A DNA stretch of 64,000 nucleotides from Isoetes taiwanensis (Eukaryota > Streptophyta > Lycopodiopsida > Isoetales > Isoetaceae): assembly GCA_021234155.1 (NCBI GenBank), contig JAJEKV010000053.1, positions 6,106,488 to 6,170,487 of the forward strand, given 5' to 3'. The position numbers and the translations under genes are program-made. How positions within the stretch are numbered: position 1 is the stretch's first letter; each line of letters begins with the position of its first letter. This document shows, piece by piece, positions 32,170 to 42,374 of this stretch. A model generated the notes under the pieces. It saw nothing but the letters and a program-made list of their open reading frames with translations. It did not search any database and was not told the origin of the DNA.

Positions 32170-34260
32170 GATGCCAGCACATTAATCTACCTTCTATTTC
32201 AGAGCCAAACATATTGGTACCATTATAAGAGTCCTGTGAATTAGTCATAATAGATATATTGTCAAACAAAATGCAACATGTAATCGGTGGGTCCATCAGC
32301 TTACATATTAATCAAGGCTATAATGCTAACAACCATGGTGTTGCAAAATGAAAAGGTTGATAGGCACGAAACAACATTAAAATATTACTGTCAAGCCTCC
32401 GTAATTTTGTTAACAACAATGGCAAAGGTGATAGGCACATGGAACAACTTTAAAATGCTACTGTCAAGTCTTCTTAATGCAAATTTTGGCAAAGATGAAA
32501 GCCTATGCACTAGAAGGAGGGAAGAATGTTTTTCGGTTGCCTGATTTAGGTTACTCTTTTATTCACCTGTTCATATGCCACGGAATGTTTTTGAATTGTC
32601 TGGTTCAGGTCATTCGCCTATTTTCACATGCCATGACTGAGTTTTCTATTCGCCTATTTTCACATACCAGACCAGTCAGACTATGTTTGTCTAGACTATT
32701 TCCAATCATGTTGTATGTCATCGAGATAAATGTGATTGTGCATAAACCACATGCTTTTAAGAATGAACTACATCATTGAATTAAAATATTATTTAACCCC
32801 AAATTACTTTCATTTGTTTTTTTCTCAAGATCACAATTGATCTAGAAGAAACAAACTTTAACATTTAAAATAATAATACGAAAAGATAATGAATGCAAAT
32901 CCACAACTACAAAATCAGTTTGATGTCTTCACACTGACTATGTGGTTTTGAGACTTAATTTTTGCCCCTTAGCGTACATATGTTGCAGGCTAAAATAAAT
33001 CAATCTAACACCACACTCAATGGGAAAATAGCTAAATGTTAAGGTAATTAGCACTCAGTCCTCCACATCAGTTTCTAAAAAAAATTTCTCGCCCAGATTG
33101 TGTGAGAGGGAATATGCTGTAAAATATGCCTAGACTCGAAAACCATAAATGTGTTATGGCATAACTAAGTGGATCACTCAGTGAAGTACAAGTATTTCAT
33201 AACTACTTCAACATGATGGTCTTGTTGAAAAAGGCAAATTTGGTTTGAATTATTTTCACACATAGAAACTATTTATGGCTTCCTTCCCCTCCAGAGCAAA
33301 ATGTATATCATTATCTCAAACCTTTTTAATGACAGACTGAACGTCAAACATTATTGAGCACCTATGTATTGTTATCGTTGAATCAATGGTTCATAGTCAG
33401 ACACAACCAGACACTAAATGCATTTTTACTATTGAACCAATGGTTGATATTCACACACACTGCTCACGTAGGTGATGATTATTAGCAATGAATTCAACTA
33501 CAACAAATGACGATGTGAACAACATGATTCATAACTCTCTTCCCTCAACATCCTTGATATTAGTATGTAGGGAATGAATGGTGTACTTAATACCTCCGAA
33601 ATATGCTCATTAAGATTGGATAATACCACGATAAAATACCATTAAAAAAAAAACTCGACCATAGACCATGTTAGCTACTACATTACAAAGATCGACCAAC
33701 AAAACCATGTAAAAAACCATTAAGAAGTTTAGAATCATATTACCCTAGGAAATTAGATGTAAAGCCATGTACTAACCATGTCTTCCTTAACAAAAAAACC
33801 ACTAGCATTCTTTCTCAACAGGAAAGTGAAAAAGTCAACAACTAAACCATGTTAAAAGCCACTAACAATTTGGCAACTCATGTTAGCTTAAAAAATTACG
33901 ATGAAAAACCTCAAATAAAAAGACATTGTTAAACTATGTCTAGAAACATTATAGTATTTCCAGTAAAAAACTACTAACATTTTGGCAAGCCGTGCTTGCT
34001 TAAAGAATCCAAATGAAAAATCACAAATAAAAGGGCTTTGTTAAACCATATATATGAACATTGAAGTATTGCCAGTTAAAACCACTCCCAAAACCATCTA
34101 CATGTATAAAAAAACTATTAAACATTACTTTCTTACTCTCAATGTTGCAAATTGCATAATTAACACTATGACATGCCAAACTCGTAGCAAAGACCGGGAT
34201 AAAAACCTTCATCAGTCTCAATTAACCACATAAGAGTATAAACTAGCATGCAAAACCATA
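32170..34260. other. AT-rich DNA with AAAACCATG/AAACCACTA motif repeats, no gene
   Basis: From about 33640 to 34260 an irregular repeat of AAAACCATGT(TAA)AAAAACCACTAACATT type recurs every 60-110 bp. No coding sequence is recognised. Confidence 0.4.
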
Positions 34261-34320
34261 GTTCCATTCTAAAAACCACTATAATAGGTGGATTTTATTA
34301 AGGAAAATTATTTTTGCATA

Positions 34321-34345
34321 GAAAACCACTATCATAGTGGTTTTG
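34321..34345. repeat. Short perfect palindrome, AAAACCACTAT-C-ATAGTGGTTTT
   Basis: 11-bp arms around one C. It lies about 30 bp inside the right edge of the insertion, so it may belong to that element's end. Confidence 0.6.
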
Positions 34346-34351
34346 TAGTGG

Positions 34352-35165
34352 TTATCTATGATAGTTAAATCTTTGGGTGCCTTGTGAACGCTGAAACAAG
34401 ATCTGACCATGGAGGCAAGAGATTATGCCCCTCCTGAAGACTAAATCAGCATCTTTTTTGTTTGGGAAGGTGACCAGGTAATAAAGATTGCCTAAAGGCT
34501 GCAGCCTGGGTAAACTTCGCCCACTGGACGTCCGATCCAGGGTCTTCTTGATTTCTGCCATAGAGGGGTTTCCCCTAATGACCTTTGCAATAAGGCCAAG
34601 CCTATCAAGGTGGCGGATTCTGTTTGCCACCTCAGGGATGTGGAGGGAAAGCGAGATGTGCTCCTCCATATCCAGTAGAGCCGGCTGAGATATATCCATA
34701 AAGCTCAAGCCAATAGTGGCTGTTCTGCCAAGGGCAGTATACTAGCAGAGATTGAGTGGGCTCAGCACCCAGATTTCCGAAGACAAGCTGTCTAACCTGC
34801 CTCCTGACCAAGAATGGGTCGCCAAAGACAGCTAAACCACGAGTACAGTTAAACTGATCCTGATAGAGATGTCTGTTGTCGATAATAGTCGCCCACAACT
34901 GATCAACTGGACCTTGAATGAACCCCCACCAGATGAAATCAGTATTGACAAGGAGGGCAGATCTGATAATGGTAAGAACGGCTCGGGGAGGTGGTGAACC
35001 AAAGGAAGACGAGGGGGCGGAGGGAAAATCAGCTTGGGGAGGTGGTGATCCAAAAGAAGACGGAGGAACAGAGGGAAAATCTTGAGAAGAAAGAAAGGGG
35101 GATGGAGGGAATGTGGTTTCAGATATTTGAGGGCTAGAATCCGAAGAAAAGAGCAGATACTCCAT
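34352..35165 (-). pseudogene. LINE ORF1, N-terminal half (DUF4283 start)
   Basis: ATG at 35165 (MEYLLFSSDSS), a Pro/Ser-rich leader with two copies of a PSSFGSPPP unit, then a globular part (TDFIWWGFIQGPVDQLWATIIDNR...GDPFLVRRQVRQLVFG). A frameshift near 34700 leads to the DUF4283 beginning (LIAKVIRGNPSMAEIKKTL ... LGNLYYLVTFPNKKDADLVFRRGI..LHGQILFQR). It stops where the C-terminal half at 27437-28527 would begin. Plant LINE ORF1 proteins bind element RNA and have the same order. Confidence 0.6.
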
Positions 35166-35433
35166 TGGAAGCCAACATTAAGCCCCCGGGGGGTTCACTC
35201 ATATATAAGGGGGGTATGCCATCTGCGTGCATGGGGTGGCGAAAAACCCCCCTGTATACGGATTTTTAAAAGTAAAATTTGACCCCTTCCGAATAAAAAT
35301 TACCTAGGCTAGTGCAAAATAAACCAGAAAAAGGACCCCCTGCCGATCGTATATGTACATAAATGGGTCGAAAAAACCCCCCCTCCCGTGCATGCACATG
35401 GTTTATACGTAAAAAACAGTGAATCCCCCTTGA
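35166..35433. other. Short gap with C-run rich repeats
   Basis: Contains several AAACCCCCC and GTATAC/ATATGTA blocks (35220-35250 and 35375-35410) in an imperfect direct repeat. No gene. Confidence 0.4.
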
Positions 35434-35796
35434 TTAAGCCATTCTGTAGAGCTCTAAGGTGACAAAAGCTGCAAGCTGATCGGAGTAGATTGAGAACTTA
35501 GCCTTAGGAGGGCGATCAGAACCGAGATACGTGATTTTGAGCTCAATGGAGGTAGCCAATGGATCGTTGATTGGGCCGGATTGTTCGCCAATAAAGAAGA
35601 TAGCTGGGAAAATGGATTCGTCAACCAAGAAGGCCCAAAGATCAACCGTGGAGCCTTCTAGCCAACCGCAGCAGATTTGGTCAATAGTATAAAAAATGGC
35701 AAAATATTTAGAGTTTTCAGGAACAGATGTGATTGGGGATGGTAATGGGGAGCCGGGATCAGAGCATACGATATGCAGAGGGAGAGGGACGCCCAT
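35434..35796 (-). pseudogene. Second LINE ORF1-like N-terminal domain
   Basis: ATG at 35796 (MGVPLPLHIVC) and 120 codons. The core TIDQICCGWLEGSTVDLWAFLVDE...NDPLATSIELKITYLG parallels the TDFIWWGFIQGPVDQLWATIIDN...GDPFLVRRQVRQLVFG of 34632-35165, about 300 bp away. So the LINE either encodes two related small proteins or carries a diverged duplication. Unknown domain, not DUF4283 itself. Confidence 0.5.
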
Positions 35797-36207
35797 CGAG
35801 ATCCAGCATTATGAAGAAAGAACCTTGATTAGGCAGGAAAAGATATTGAGTAGAAAGCTGTAGTTAGGAATAGCAGAATAAAGCAGGAATGGATTGGAGT
35901 GGAAGAATGCGAAATCATAAGGCTTTAAAGGCAACTGCTGCCATAGCTGCAGGTCGCCAGAGTCCCAATCTTACCATATCCATTCATGCAATCATGCAGA
36001 GTCTTGGTCAAAGGAACACTTTATGCAGAAAACGCAAATCCAGAATCAAATCTAGTGTCCCCCTCCTACAAGGGGACCAGCTGCACTTGAAGGGGACCTC
36101 CTAATCCATAGATAACGGAATGGTTCCGGGGAGAGAAAGGATGTTTCTCCCTAAGCCAAACCCGCAACTATCGAAGCGCCTAAAACCCGCGACCATTGAG
36201 GACCTCG
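35797..36207 (-). other. Putative LINE 5' leader
   Basis: Non-coding stretch between the outermost ORF and the target duplication at 36208-36217. It is the best guess for the 5' UTR/internal promoter, with no motif I can name. Confidence 0.4.
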
Positions 36208-36254
36208 TAGATAGAATTCTTACTCACCTGGTACGATAAATCTCTCTCTTTCTC

Positions 36255-36481
36255 TGCTGAAGAAAGAAACAAGAAGTAGCAATGTCAGACAGAATCCTAT
36301 TGTCAAATAGTGTAATAGATAGTTAGATCAGAGAATCATAGTTGTCTACATGTTTAGATGCGGTATAGCAGTTCTTCCATCACATAACACCCATCCCATC
36401 TTCCAGCTCTTGTATGCAGTTCTGTGCCATCATTCTTTTGAGTTACTCTCTATCTCTTCCTTGTTTTTCTCTCTTTCAACA
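36255..36481 (+). mobile_element. Ty1/copia LTR, 5' LTR of a gag remnant
   Basis: 227 bp from TGCTGAAGAAAG to CTTTCAACA, homologous to the LTR at 235-469. The bases right after (GGTTATAGCCC) resemble a degenerate tRNA-Met primer-binding site. A gag remnant follows at about 36600-37560. Confidence 0.65.
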
Positions 36482-36599
36482 GGTTATAGCCCTAAGAATG
36501 TCTCTCGTTGCCTAATTGCCTCTGTTTGATTGTTCTTCGCCTTTTTGTATTCTCTTTTTACTTGTTTCCTAATTGTTTCTCGTCCAATAATAGATACTG

Positions 36600-37565
36600 C
36601 TTTGCTGAACACATCTTCCTCTAATGAATGGCGCCTCCTTCCATGATTTGAGAGAAAGGATTACTAAATGTGGAGGTGGCCTCTCCAAAGGATTTTGAAG
36701 GATAAAGATTCTCTGGGAAGTCTATGTTACTTGAGTTTCTCTTTCTAAAAGTCATGTTCTTGAGGTGGTTCTTGATGAGCTACTTCTTGACCCATATAAA
36801 AAATTCTCCAGTCTCCATCACCATGCCTAATGCTTTGAAAGAAAAAAATCAAAAGGAAAGGCTAATTATCTATGTTGTTCTGTCCCTAACCATCTTGTTA
36901 AAAGAGCCAGCATTGCCCATTATATGATATCAATGTTTGACAATCACTATGCATCCAAAACTGTTGGCAATCATTTGGCCCTTTGCAAGGATCTCTATAA
37001 TCTTCATTTATTTAAATGGAGGGGGTCTCATGGACCATATCTGCCAGATTAAACTAGTGTCACCATCACTTAAGATGACAAGGTCTGCTTACTTCTGAAT
37101 AGCTCTCTCAAGAGCTATAAAGGCCTAATTATAAATCTGGAGGGTCGTCTTACTGATTACACATTTGAAGATGCAGTTGAGCATTTCAAAGCTGAAGCCA
37201 TCTGTCAAGGCACTATCAAATCCCCATTGACTCAGTCATGGTTGCTACCACCAAGCTATTTTCTCGCAGGCCTGGTCTGGATCATAACACTATTACTTGT
37301 TATCGATGTCATCAAAAGGCCACTTTGTTAAAGAGTGCACTGCCTCGGCTCCCATTTTTGCCACTCCTCTTACTGCTACTCCCAAATTGTCTTCCTCTCC
37401 TATCATCGAACAAGAAGATCTTGTTCAAGAATATCCACCTCTACTTTCTACTCCTACTCCGCTTGAATTTCTTTTCGCTGCTTATAAAAGCCCTTTTCTC
37501 TCATCTCCTGATCCCACTTGGTAGCTTGACCTGGGGCAACCTCTCATATGATCCCATTTAAGTAT
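36600..37565 (+). pseudogene. Ty1/copia gag remnant with CCHC zinc knuckle
   Basis: Shifted frames give copia gag (UBN2-type) phrases: NHLALCKDLYNLHLFKW, then LLNSSLKSYKGLIINLEGRLTDYTFEDAVEHFKAEAI, then a knuckle whose CYRCHQ (37300) and GHFVKEC (37320) halves lie in two frames because one base is missing between them. Downstream is a Pro/Leu-rich stretch. It follows the LTR at 36255 by the expected distance. No protease, integrase or RT of this copy is seen; the LINE at about 37590 interrupts or replaces it. Confidence 0.7.
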
Positions 37566-37848
37566 ATGTTTCCTACTTATACTCTACAGCACAGCCAGAG
37601 ACCCGAAGGCGTGAGCTGGCCAAAGTCAGGGACTGCCGCAGACATGGAGGGGCAGCGGGGCTGGTCCGGGGAAGGATGCGGGAATTCAGGCAGCCAAACA
37701 GGGATGCAGGCACTCCGGCCCCTCGAGTCCCCTCTGAGGGGGCCCCAGCGGCACAGGCATCCACATCTTCCGCTCCCCCTGGGACCACCACTACCACCGG
37801 ACCTGAAGTGGCGATGCATGCCACTAAATAGGGATCGTGCCTCAGCGT

Positions 37849-38660
37849 GGTATCCTGGAATCGCCGTGGCTTTCCATGGCAGAAGGGGGATAGTCTCAAT
37901 TCCGTCGCCATGGACATGGACCTTATCTTCCTCATGGAAACATGGGAACATCTTTGGTCGAGGCTACCGATTTGCAGGGATACGAGCTACTCCGTCTTCA
38001 ATGAGTGCAGGAAAGCGAGGACGGAGGAATTGCGTGTTACTACCAGACAGCCTTGGCCCAATCGGTCTCCCTGTGCAAGGCAGACAGGCACAACAGATAC
38101 CTGTGGGTACGAGTGCAGAACAGCGATGGCAGCCCTCTCTTTGTGGCGGCTTGCTACTTCCCACATGCTGAGAGCAACTTTTACCCGCAGCGCGCGGATG
38201 TGGGCCGGCGGGGAGCCCTATGTCGATCTATATGATGACATACAGCAGTACAGACAATTGGGCAAGGTCATGTTGCTTGGAGATTTCAATGCGCCGCACA
38301 GAGGCAGAGCAGATCCCAAAATTCGCACCTCTAGGCGAGGATGTGTTGCAAATGGACCCGCAAAGATGGAATGCGGCCAAAGGCGTCGGATGGCGGACCG
38401 GTGACACGGTATGGCGGCACTCATTCTTTCGGGCGGTATCTTTGACACGGTCATTTGCAATGGAGGGTACGCGGTGGCGATCCTCCGGCCGCTTCACTTG
38501 TAAGCGAGGAGAACCGGGGCGGCACCGGTGTGGTGGATTACGTGCTAGCGAGGCGAGCAATGCCTACACTTGATCACTCGCCCGATTAATGGGGACGGTG
38601 GTTTGGGGCGAGGAAGTAGACTCCGACCATCAGCCCCTGTTCTTGCGGATAGATTGGCGG
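37849..38660 (+). pseudogene. LINE A endonuclease domain (APE type)
   Basis: Phrases in order, across frames: VSWNRRGFPWQKGDSLNSVAM, LIFLMETWEH, a variable part (RYLWVRVQNSDGSPLFVAACYFPH), YDDIQQYRQLGKVMLLGDFNA, then VDYVLARRA-like and DSDHQPLFLRIDW. The Asn of SWN, Glu of METW, DFN and SDH are still visible. Three or more frame changes break it. Confidence 0.75.
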
Positions 38661-39119
38661 CCAATCGAGCACCCATTGCCCCAACACCCCATGTACCACG
38701 CGGTTGCGTCACGGACTATGATCATGTGGCGGTCTATGCGAGGATGCTTGAGCATGAGCTGCCGGAGTGCCGCAGCTCCCCACACTTCAGCGGCCAGATG
38801 GCCCGGTGAACCGGCTCGCCGAGGGTAGGGGACAGATGCTTTGGGAGAGGCCGCTCTCGGCGATCCTGAGGGACTGCAACCACCTTCCCCGCAATCTTTG
38901 GTTCGATGGCGAATGTCGGGGAGCTGAAAGCGATGGCTCCGCCAAGTCTTTGGACCCCACCATTCGCGGTGAGCCGTCCGTCAATACCGCTCCTTCCTCA
39001 AGACCAAGAAAGCCCGGTACCTTGGCGGACTCAAAGAATGAGATGTTTGGTCTACTAGGCCGCCACCCTAGGACCTATACGGAGAAAGGTCTTGATAAGC
39101 TGCCACGACCCACGGAAAT

Positions 39120-40300
39120 ATTACCCCGAGAATAATGGGTGAGATACTTGCGGCGGTGTATGACCCAATGGGAAGCCGGCACCGGTACCTCCATGAGCGA
39201 GGCCTAGCGGTCATTCTTGAAGGGGATGTCATAATGGGCCTGCAGCGCCTACGCTAGCGGGGAAGGCGGCAGATTTGGATGGTATGCGGTGAGCTTCTCA
39301 AGTGGGCGGGCCCCCAATGGTGCGGTTCTCACATCACTCTTCAGCGGGGCATTGCAAGAAGGCTTCCCCCCCTTTGGGCTACCGGTAGAGTTGTGCCCAT
39401 ATACAAAGCGGGGACCCCACAGCCCGACCAACTATCGTTACCATTATGGTGGGTTCTGTCTTTGCCAAGTTGCTTAGGGATTCTTGGCGGCGGCCCGACA
39501 CTTTAGGCGAGAGGATGGAGAAGTGCGGGCTCTCACAGCGAGCGGGCCTCGCCCTTGGCATTCTACTATTGACCATATCTTCACTCTGCGAACACCAGCG
39601 CCAGAATGCATGCTTGTTGCTTTGTGGATTTAGCAAAGGCTTTTGACCGCGATTGCCTCGGGATAAGTTGTGGGGACAGATTGAGGCAGCTAGGGACTCC
39701 GTCGACTTGCGAGAATGCTATATCTGAGACTATCGAGGCTTGCTCGGTCGTCTCACATTGTCGGGAGCCCGTTGTTAGTAGCATTGGGGTGCGCCCGGGG
39801 CTGCCCTCTATCCCGGCAGCTCTTGGCTTGTACATTGACCCGGCTAGAAGAATGGCTAGGCGAGCACGGGAGGGGGCTCGGTTGATGCACCACATAATCC
39901 CGCAACTCATATATCGATGATGTTGACTGCTTTCGTATATACCCGAGGAAGGACATGCAGCGCCACGGATGCTTTGGACACTTTTACGCCAATTCAGCGA
40001 CATGAGAGTTAACTTGGCCAAGATAAGGGTCTTCTTTGGTCCCATCATCCGGCACCCACGCCTTCCCTCATTCACTTACCAAAAAGGTAGTGGAGGTGGC
40101 TCGATCTTATAAGTATTTGGGCATTGAGTTTTCTACTACCACATAACTTTGGGATGCATCCATCGTTACGGGTCGCTGCAAGTTTGGAAAGCCCCACAGT
40201 ATGCAATGCAAAACAACGATCACAAGGTAGAGTTTGTATGCATGGGGTCACCAGGCACACTTGTTGAGGGCCTTGGTTGAACCGGTCCTCTTCTATGGGG
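39120..40300 (+). pseudogene. LINE A reverse transcriptase domain, degraded
   Basis: Phrases in order: SGRAPNGAVLTSLFSGALQEGFPP, GRVVPIYKAGTP..PTNYR, ACCFVDLAKAFDR (motif A, Asp intact), VRPGLPSIPAALGLYIDPARR (family: RQGCPLSP..FGLYID), SYIDDVD (YADD equivalent), then KVVEVARSYKYLGIEFSTT and HLLRALVEPVLFYG. The FGLYID plus FYG features fit Tad/L1-like LINEs of algae and early land plants (from memory). Confidence 0.75.
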
Positions 40301-41129
40301 CGAAGTGTGGGGGGCGGTGATATCCCTCACCACTTGGAGCGATCTAGAGCAGTGTCTGAAGGCCTTCTTGGCCCGCACCTTTGGGAGTGAAGTCCACGAT
40401 CCCATATCGGATCTTGCTCCGGGGAGACATGCTTCCTTCCATTCTGAGAGGGTTGCTTGTTGGAGCGTCACATTATTTACTTCGGAAGGTGGTGGCTATG
40501 GATGAAGCCCGCTGCCCAACCTTGCTTTGGCGGTGGCGATGGGCCCTTGGCGACTCAAAGCTTCTTTGGAAAGACAAAGCAAGCCCGGTGGTTCGCTATG
40601 GAATGTGCGGGCACACACGGATGTGGACCCGGTGCATACAGAAGGAACTCTGGTTGCCTTGAAGCGGTACTTGGATGCTTGCTTCATGGCCAAGCTTTGG
40701 GATCGAGAGGCCTGTCACATGTCAAGGTGGCAAATTATCGGCGGCAGGTTAATCCCATGCTCACGAGGGGCCCACACCACTACTGCGCACCCATCTACCC
40801 ATGAAAAGCGCGGGGTGATTGCTTCCATTACGCCGCAGGTGCACACCACCTCGCATTGAGGCGGGGAGATGGATTGGGAGCAGCGTGAGGGCAGTCCGGC
40901 CATCGATCTTTGTCAGCGAGCCATTGAAGATGAAAGTCCGCCCTCGGGCTTTGTCCGTGATACCCGGCATATCCGGGGCTCGGTATGCTCGGTTAGTTAA
41001 TGCCCCATCGGGCCTTGCATGAGCTCGCGAGCCGCGGCCTCTGTAGGCTTGTTGGGATCATTACCTCACGGGAGGTAATGGATCTGCGGACTTCGGTTAT
41101 GCCCCCCGTCCAGGCATTAACCCGGTTTG

Positions 41130-41305
41130 TACTTGTGATTATGTATATAAATGTGCAGTATGTCAGCATCCTTATTGCTACTAAGGTTTTTCCCCCGAAA
41201 ACCCTTCGGGGCGGGGGTTTTTTAATCCTGGTAGTAATACGCCTGCTGCTCTCTCTTTGTACTTGGGTCCCATAGGCCAGTTGGTCTCCGTGGACGATAA
41301 AATCA
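41130..41305 (+). other. LINE A 3' UTR with strong hairpin and conserved 3' terminus
   Basis: CCCCCG...CGGGG pairing at 41190-41216 followed by T6. The last bases before the tail are GTGGACGATAAAATC. The same 170 bp occur in reverse at 20159-20330, almost unchanged, while the adjacent coding end differs more, so this part is likely what the element's RT recognises. Confidence 0.75.
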
Positions 41306-41327
41306 TATTCTATTCTATTCTATTCTA
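41306..41327 (+). repeat. (TATTC)n tail of LINE A
   Basis: Four TATTC units end the element in place of poly-A. The same tail, reversed, is at 20159-20181. Confidence 0.85.
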
Positions 41328-41459
41328 ATCAAAGACAGGTTCACATGGGAGATCACAGTTCTCAACTTGGTATTGATATTGGCACTGTCATCATTCAACT
41401 TCAAGTGGAAGAGGAGTCAAAGCACTTCGTGATGTTCTACATGTACTCATTACTACAAA

Positions 41460-41990
41460 AATAGGTAAAAATGGCATATGGCATATACAAATGGCATTTG
41501 TTTTGTGTGCCATTTGTATCCAATATGATCCGCTTTTTTTTATGCCATATATAAGCACGGAAAAAAGTTTGCCATTTAAGTGTCATTGAAGTGGCATGTT
41601 TGTGTTATTCAACTGCTATTTAAGTGCCATCTATATGATGTGGTTTTGCCATTCATGTGCTACTAAGGCATGCATTGTGCCATCCAAGTGACATTAAAAT
41701 GACATGTGTTCGGAGTATCTGCTATGTTCATATTGCTCAAATGTCATTCATCTTATTCATGTGCTATGATTGTGCCATCCAAGTGTCATTGAGATGCAGT
41801 GTTCATATTGCTCAAATGTCATTTATCTGCGATTGTATCGTCCAAGTGTCATTGAAATGACATTTATCTGACATATATGTATGTATTCATCACCTTGATG
41901 TGTATATGTAGTGATTATGTCATTTAAATGCTATTGTTGAAGTTGGTAGAGGTTATACCATTTAAATCCATGTTTATAATAATTATGATA
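41460..41990 (+). repeat. Degenerate minisatellite of TGCCATTTAAGTG / GACATTTATCTG motifs
   Basis: Irregular repetition of TGCCAT(TT/CC)AAGTG(T/A)CATT with a step of roughly 25-50 bp. No gene. Confidence 0.6.
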
Positions 41991-42062
41991 TTCTATGTGT
42001 CATTGCTATAAACCAATGAGGCTTCTAAAGAATCACTAATAAACACTGAAAGCATTCCTAAA

Positions 42063-42372
42063 ATGTTGAAAAGCTTCACATGGCAAAGTCTTGGCAAATA
42101 TGGAGTGTATGGAAGCGAAGGCGAAGAAAGGTCTTTTATGATAATCATATTTCTTCTCAGGTGGTACTTCAAGAAATTCGTAAGAAGTTGTATAATTGCT
42201 TTCAGATCTCCAATTGGCCTGATCGTATTAAATTTCCAATATGGAGTGATCATCTAAAAGTGATTGATGCTTCAGGGATATTTCTTACTTCTTGAAGTAC
42301 TTTGTAATCTTTTGAGTGTATAATATGAAGTAAAACACGTTCTTCAAAAAAAAAAAAAATGTTGAAAAGCTT
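42063..42372 (+). mobile_element. 5'-truncated LINE 3' end with perfect 14-bp target duplication
   Basis: Insert 42077-42358 begins inside the C-terminus of a plant LINE ORF2 (AKSWQIWSVWKRRRRKVFYDNH ... LQEIRKKL ... stop at about 42294), then a 50-bp 3' UTR and an A tail ending at 42358. ATGTTGAAAAGCTT is present on both sides (42063-42076 and 42359-42372). Only about 72 residues remain. Confidence 0.9.
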
Positions 42373-42374
42373 TT

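Larger units (their letters stand above)
28518..34376. mobile_element. About 5.9-kb insertion inside the LINE ORF1
   Basis: Inferred from the break of ORF1: the C-terminal half ends at about 28518 and the N-terminal half resumes at about 34377. The 7-bp sequence TCTTTGG is present at both edges (28511-28517 and 34370-34376), as a target duplication would be. The insertion holds the 19-bp repeat array, a lipid-kinase-like exon and AT-rich DNA with AAAACCAC motifs. I see no terminal inverted repeats, LTRs or poly-A, so its class is unknown. Confidence 0.45.
21847..36217 (-). mobile_element. LINE (L1-like, DUF4283-type ORF1), probably full length, interrupted
   Basis: Minus-strand non-LTR retrotransposon. 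The 3' end is an A30 tail (T run 21857-21886). Upstream in element order are a 3' UTR, ORF2 (endonuclease, RT, zinc-binding region; 22198-25972), a linker, the C-terminal half of ORF1 (27437-28527) and, after about 5.9 kb of foreign DNA (28518-34376), the N-terminal part of ORF1 (34352-35796) and a leader. GTAGATAGAA stands at both 21847-21856 and 36208-36217, a 10-bp target duplication that sets the 5' end at about 36207. Without the insertion the element is about 8.5 kb. It is dead: ORF2 has an in-frame stop and two frameshifts, and ORF1 is split. The overall boundaries are inference; ORF2 is certain. Confidence 0.65.
37590..41327 (+). mobile_element. LINE family A, plus strand, with hairpin 3' UTR and (TATTC)n tail
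   Basis: Starts inside an ORF1 end (ETRRRELAKVRDC..LVRGRMREFRQ), which resembles the C-terminus of L1 ORF1p (Transposase_22 type). Next come the APE endonuclease (VSWNRRGFPW at 37849; LLGDFNAPHRG at 38271-38292; DSDHQPL at about 38617), RT (CFVDLAKAFDR at about 39615; a YIDD at 39910-39921 in place of YADD) and a C-terminal region (SYKYLGIEFS at about 40110; ALVEPVLFYGAKC at about 40270). It ends with a 3' UTR hairpin and TATTC repeats (41306-41327). At least ten frameshifts and stops make it non-functional. C+G content is clearly higher than the surroundings. Confidence 0.85.

Noticed and set aside
34321-34376. Terminal inverted repeat of the 5.9-kb insertion
   Set aside because: The palindrome near the right edge has no counterpart near 28518.
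41188-41222. Hairpin followed by T-run as a Rho-independent terminator
   Set aside because: Bacterial terminators do not apply in a plant nuclear genome; it is the LINE 3' UTR.
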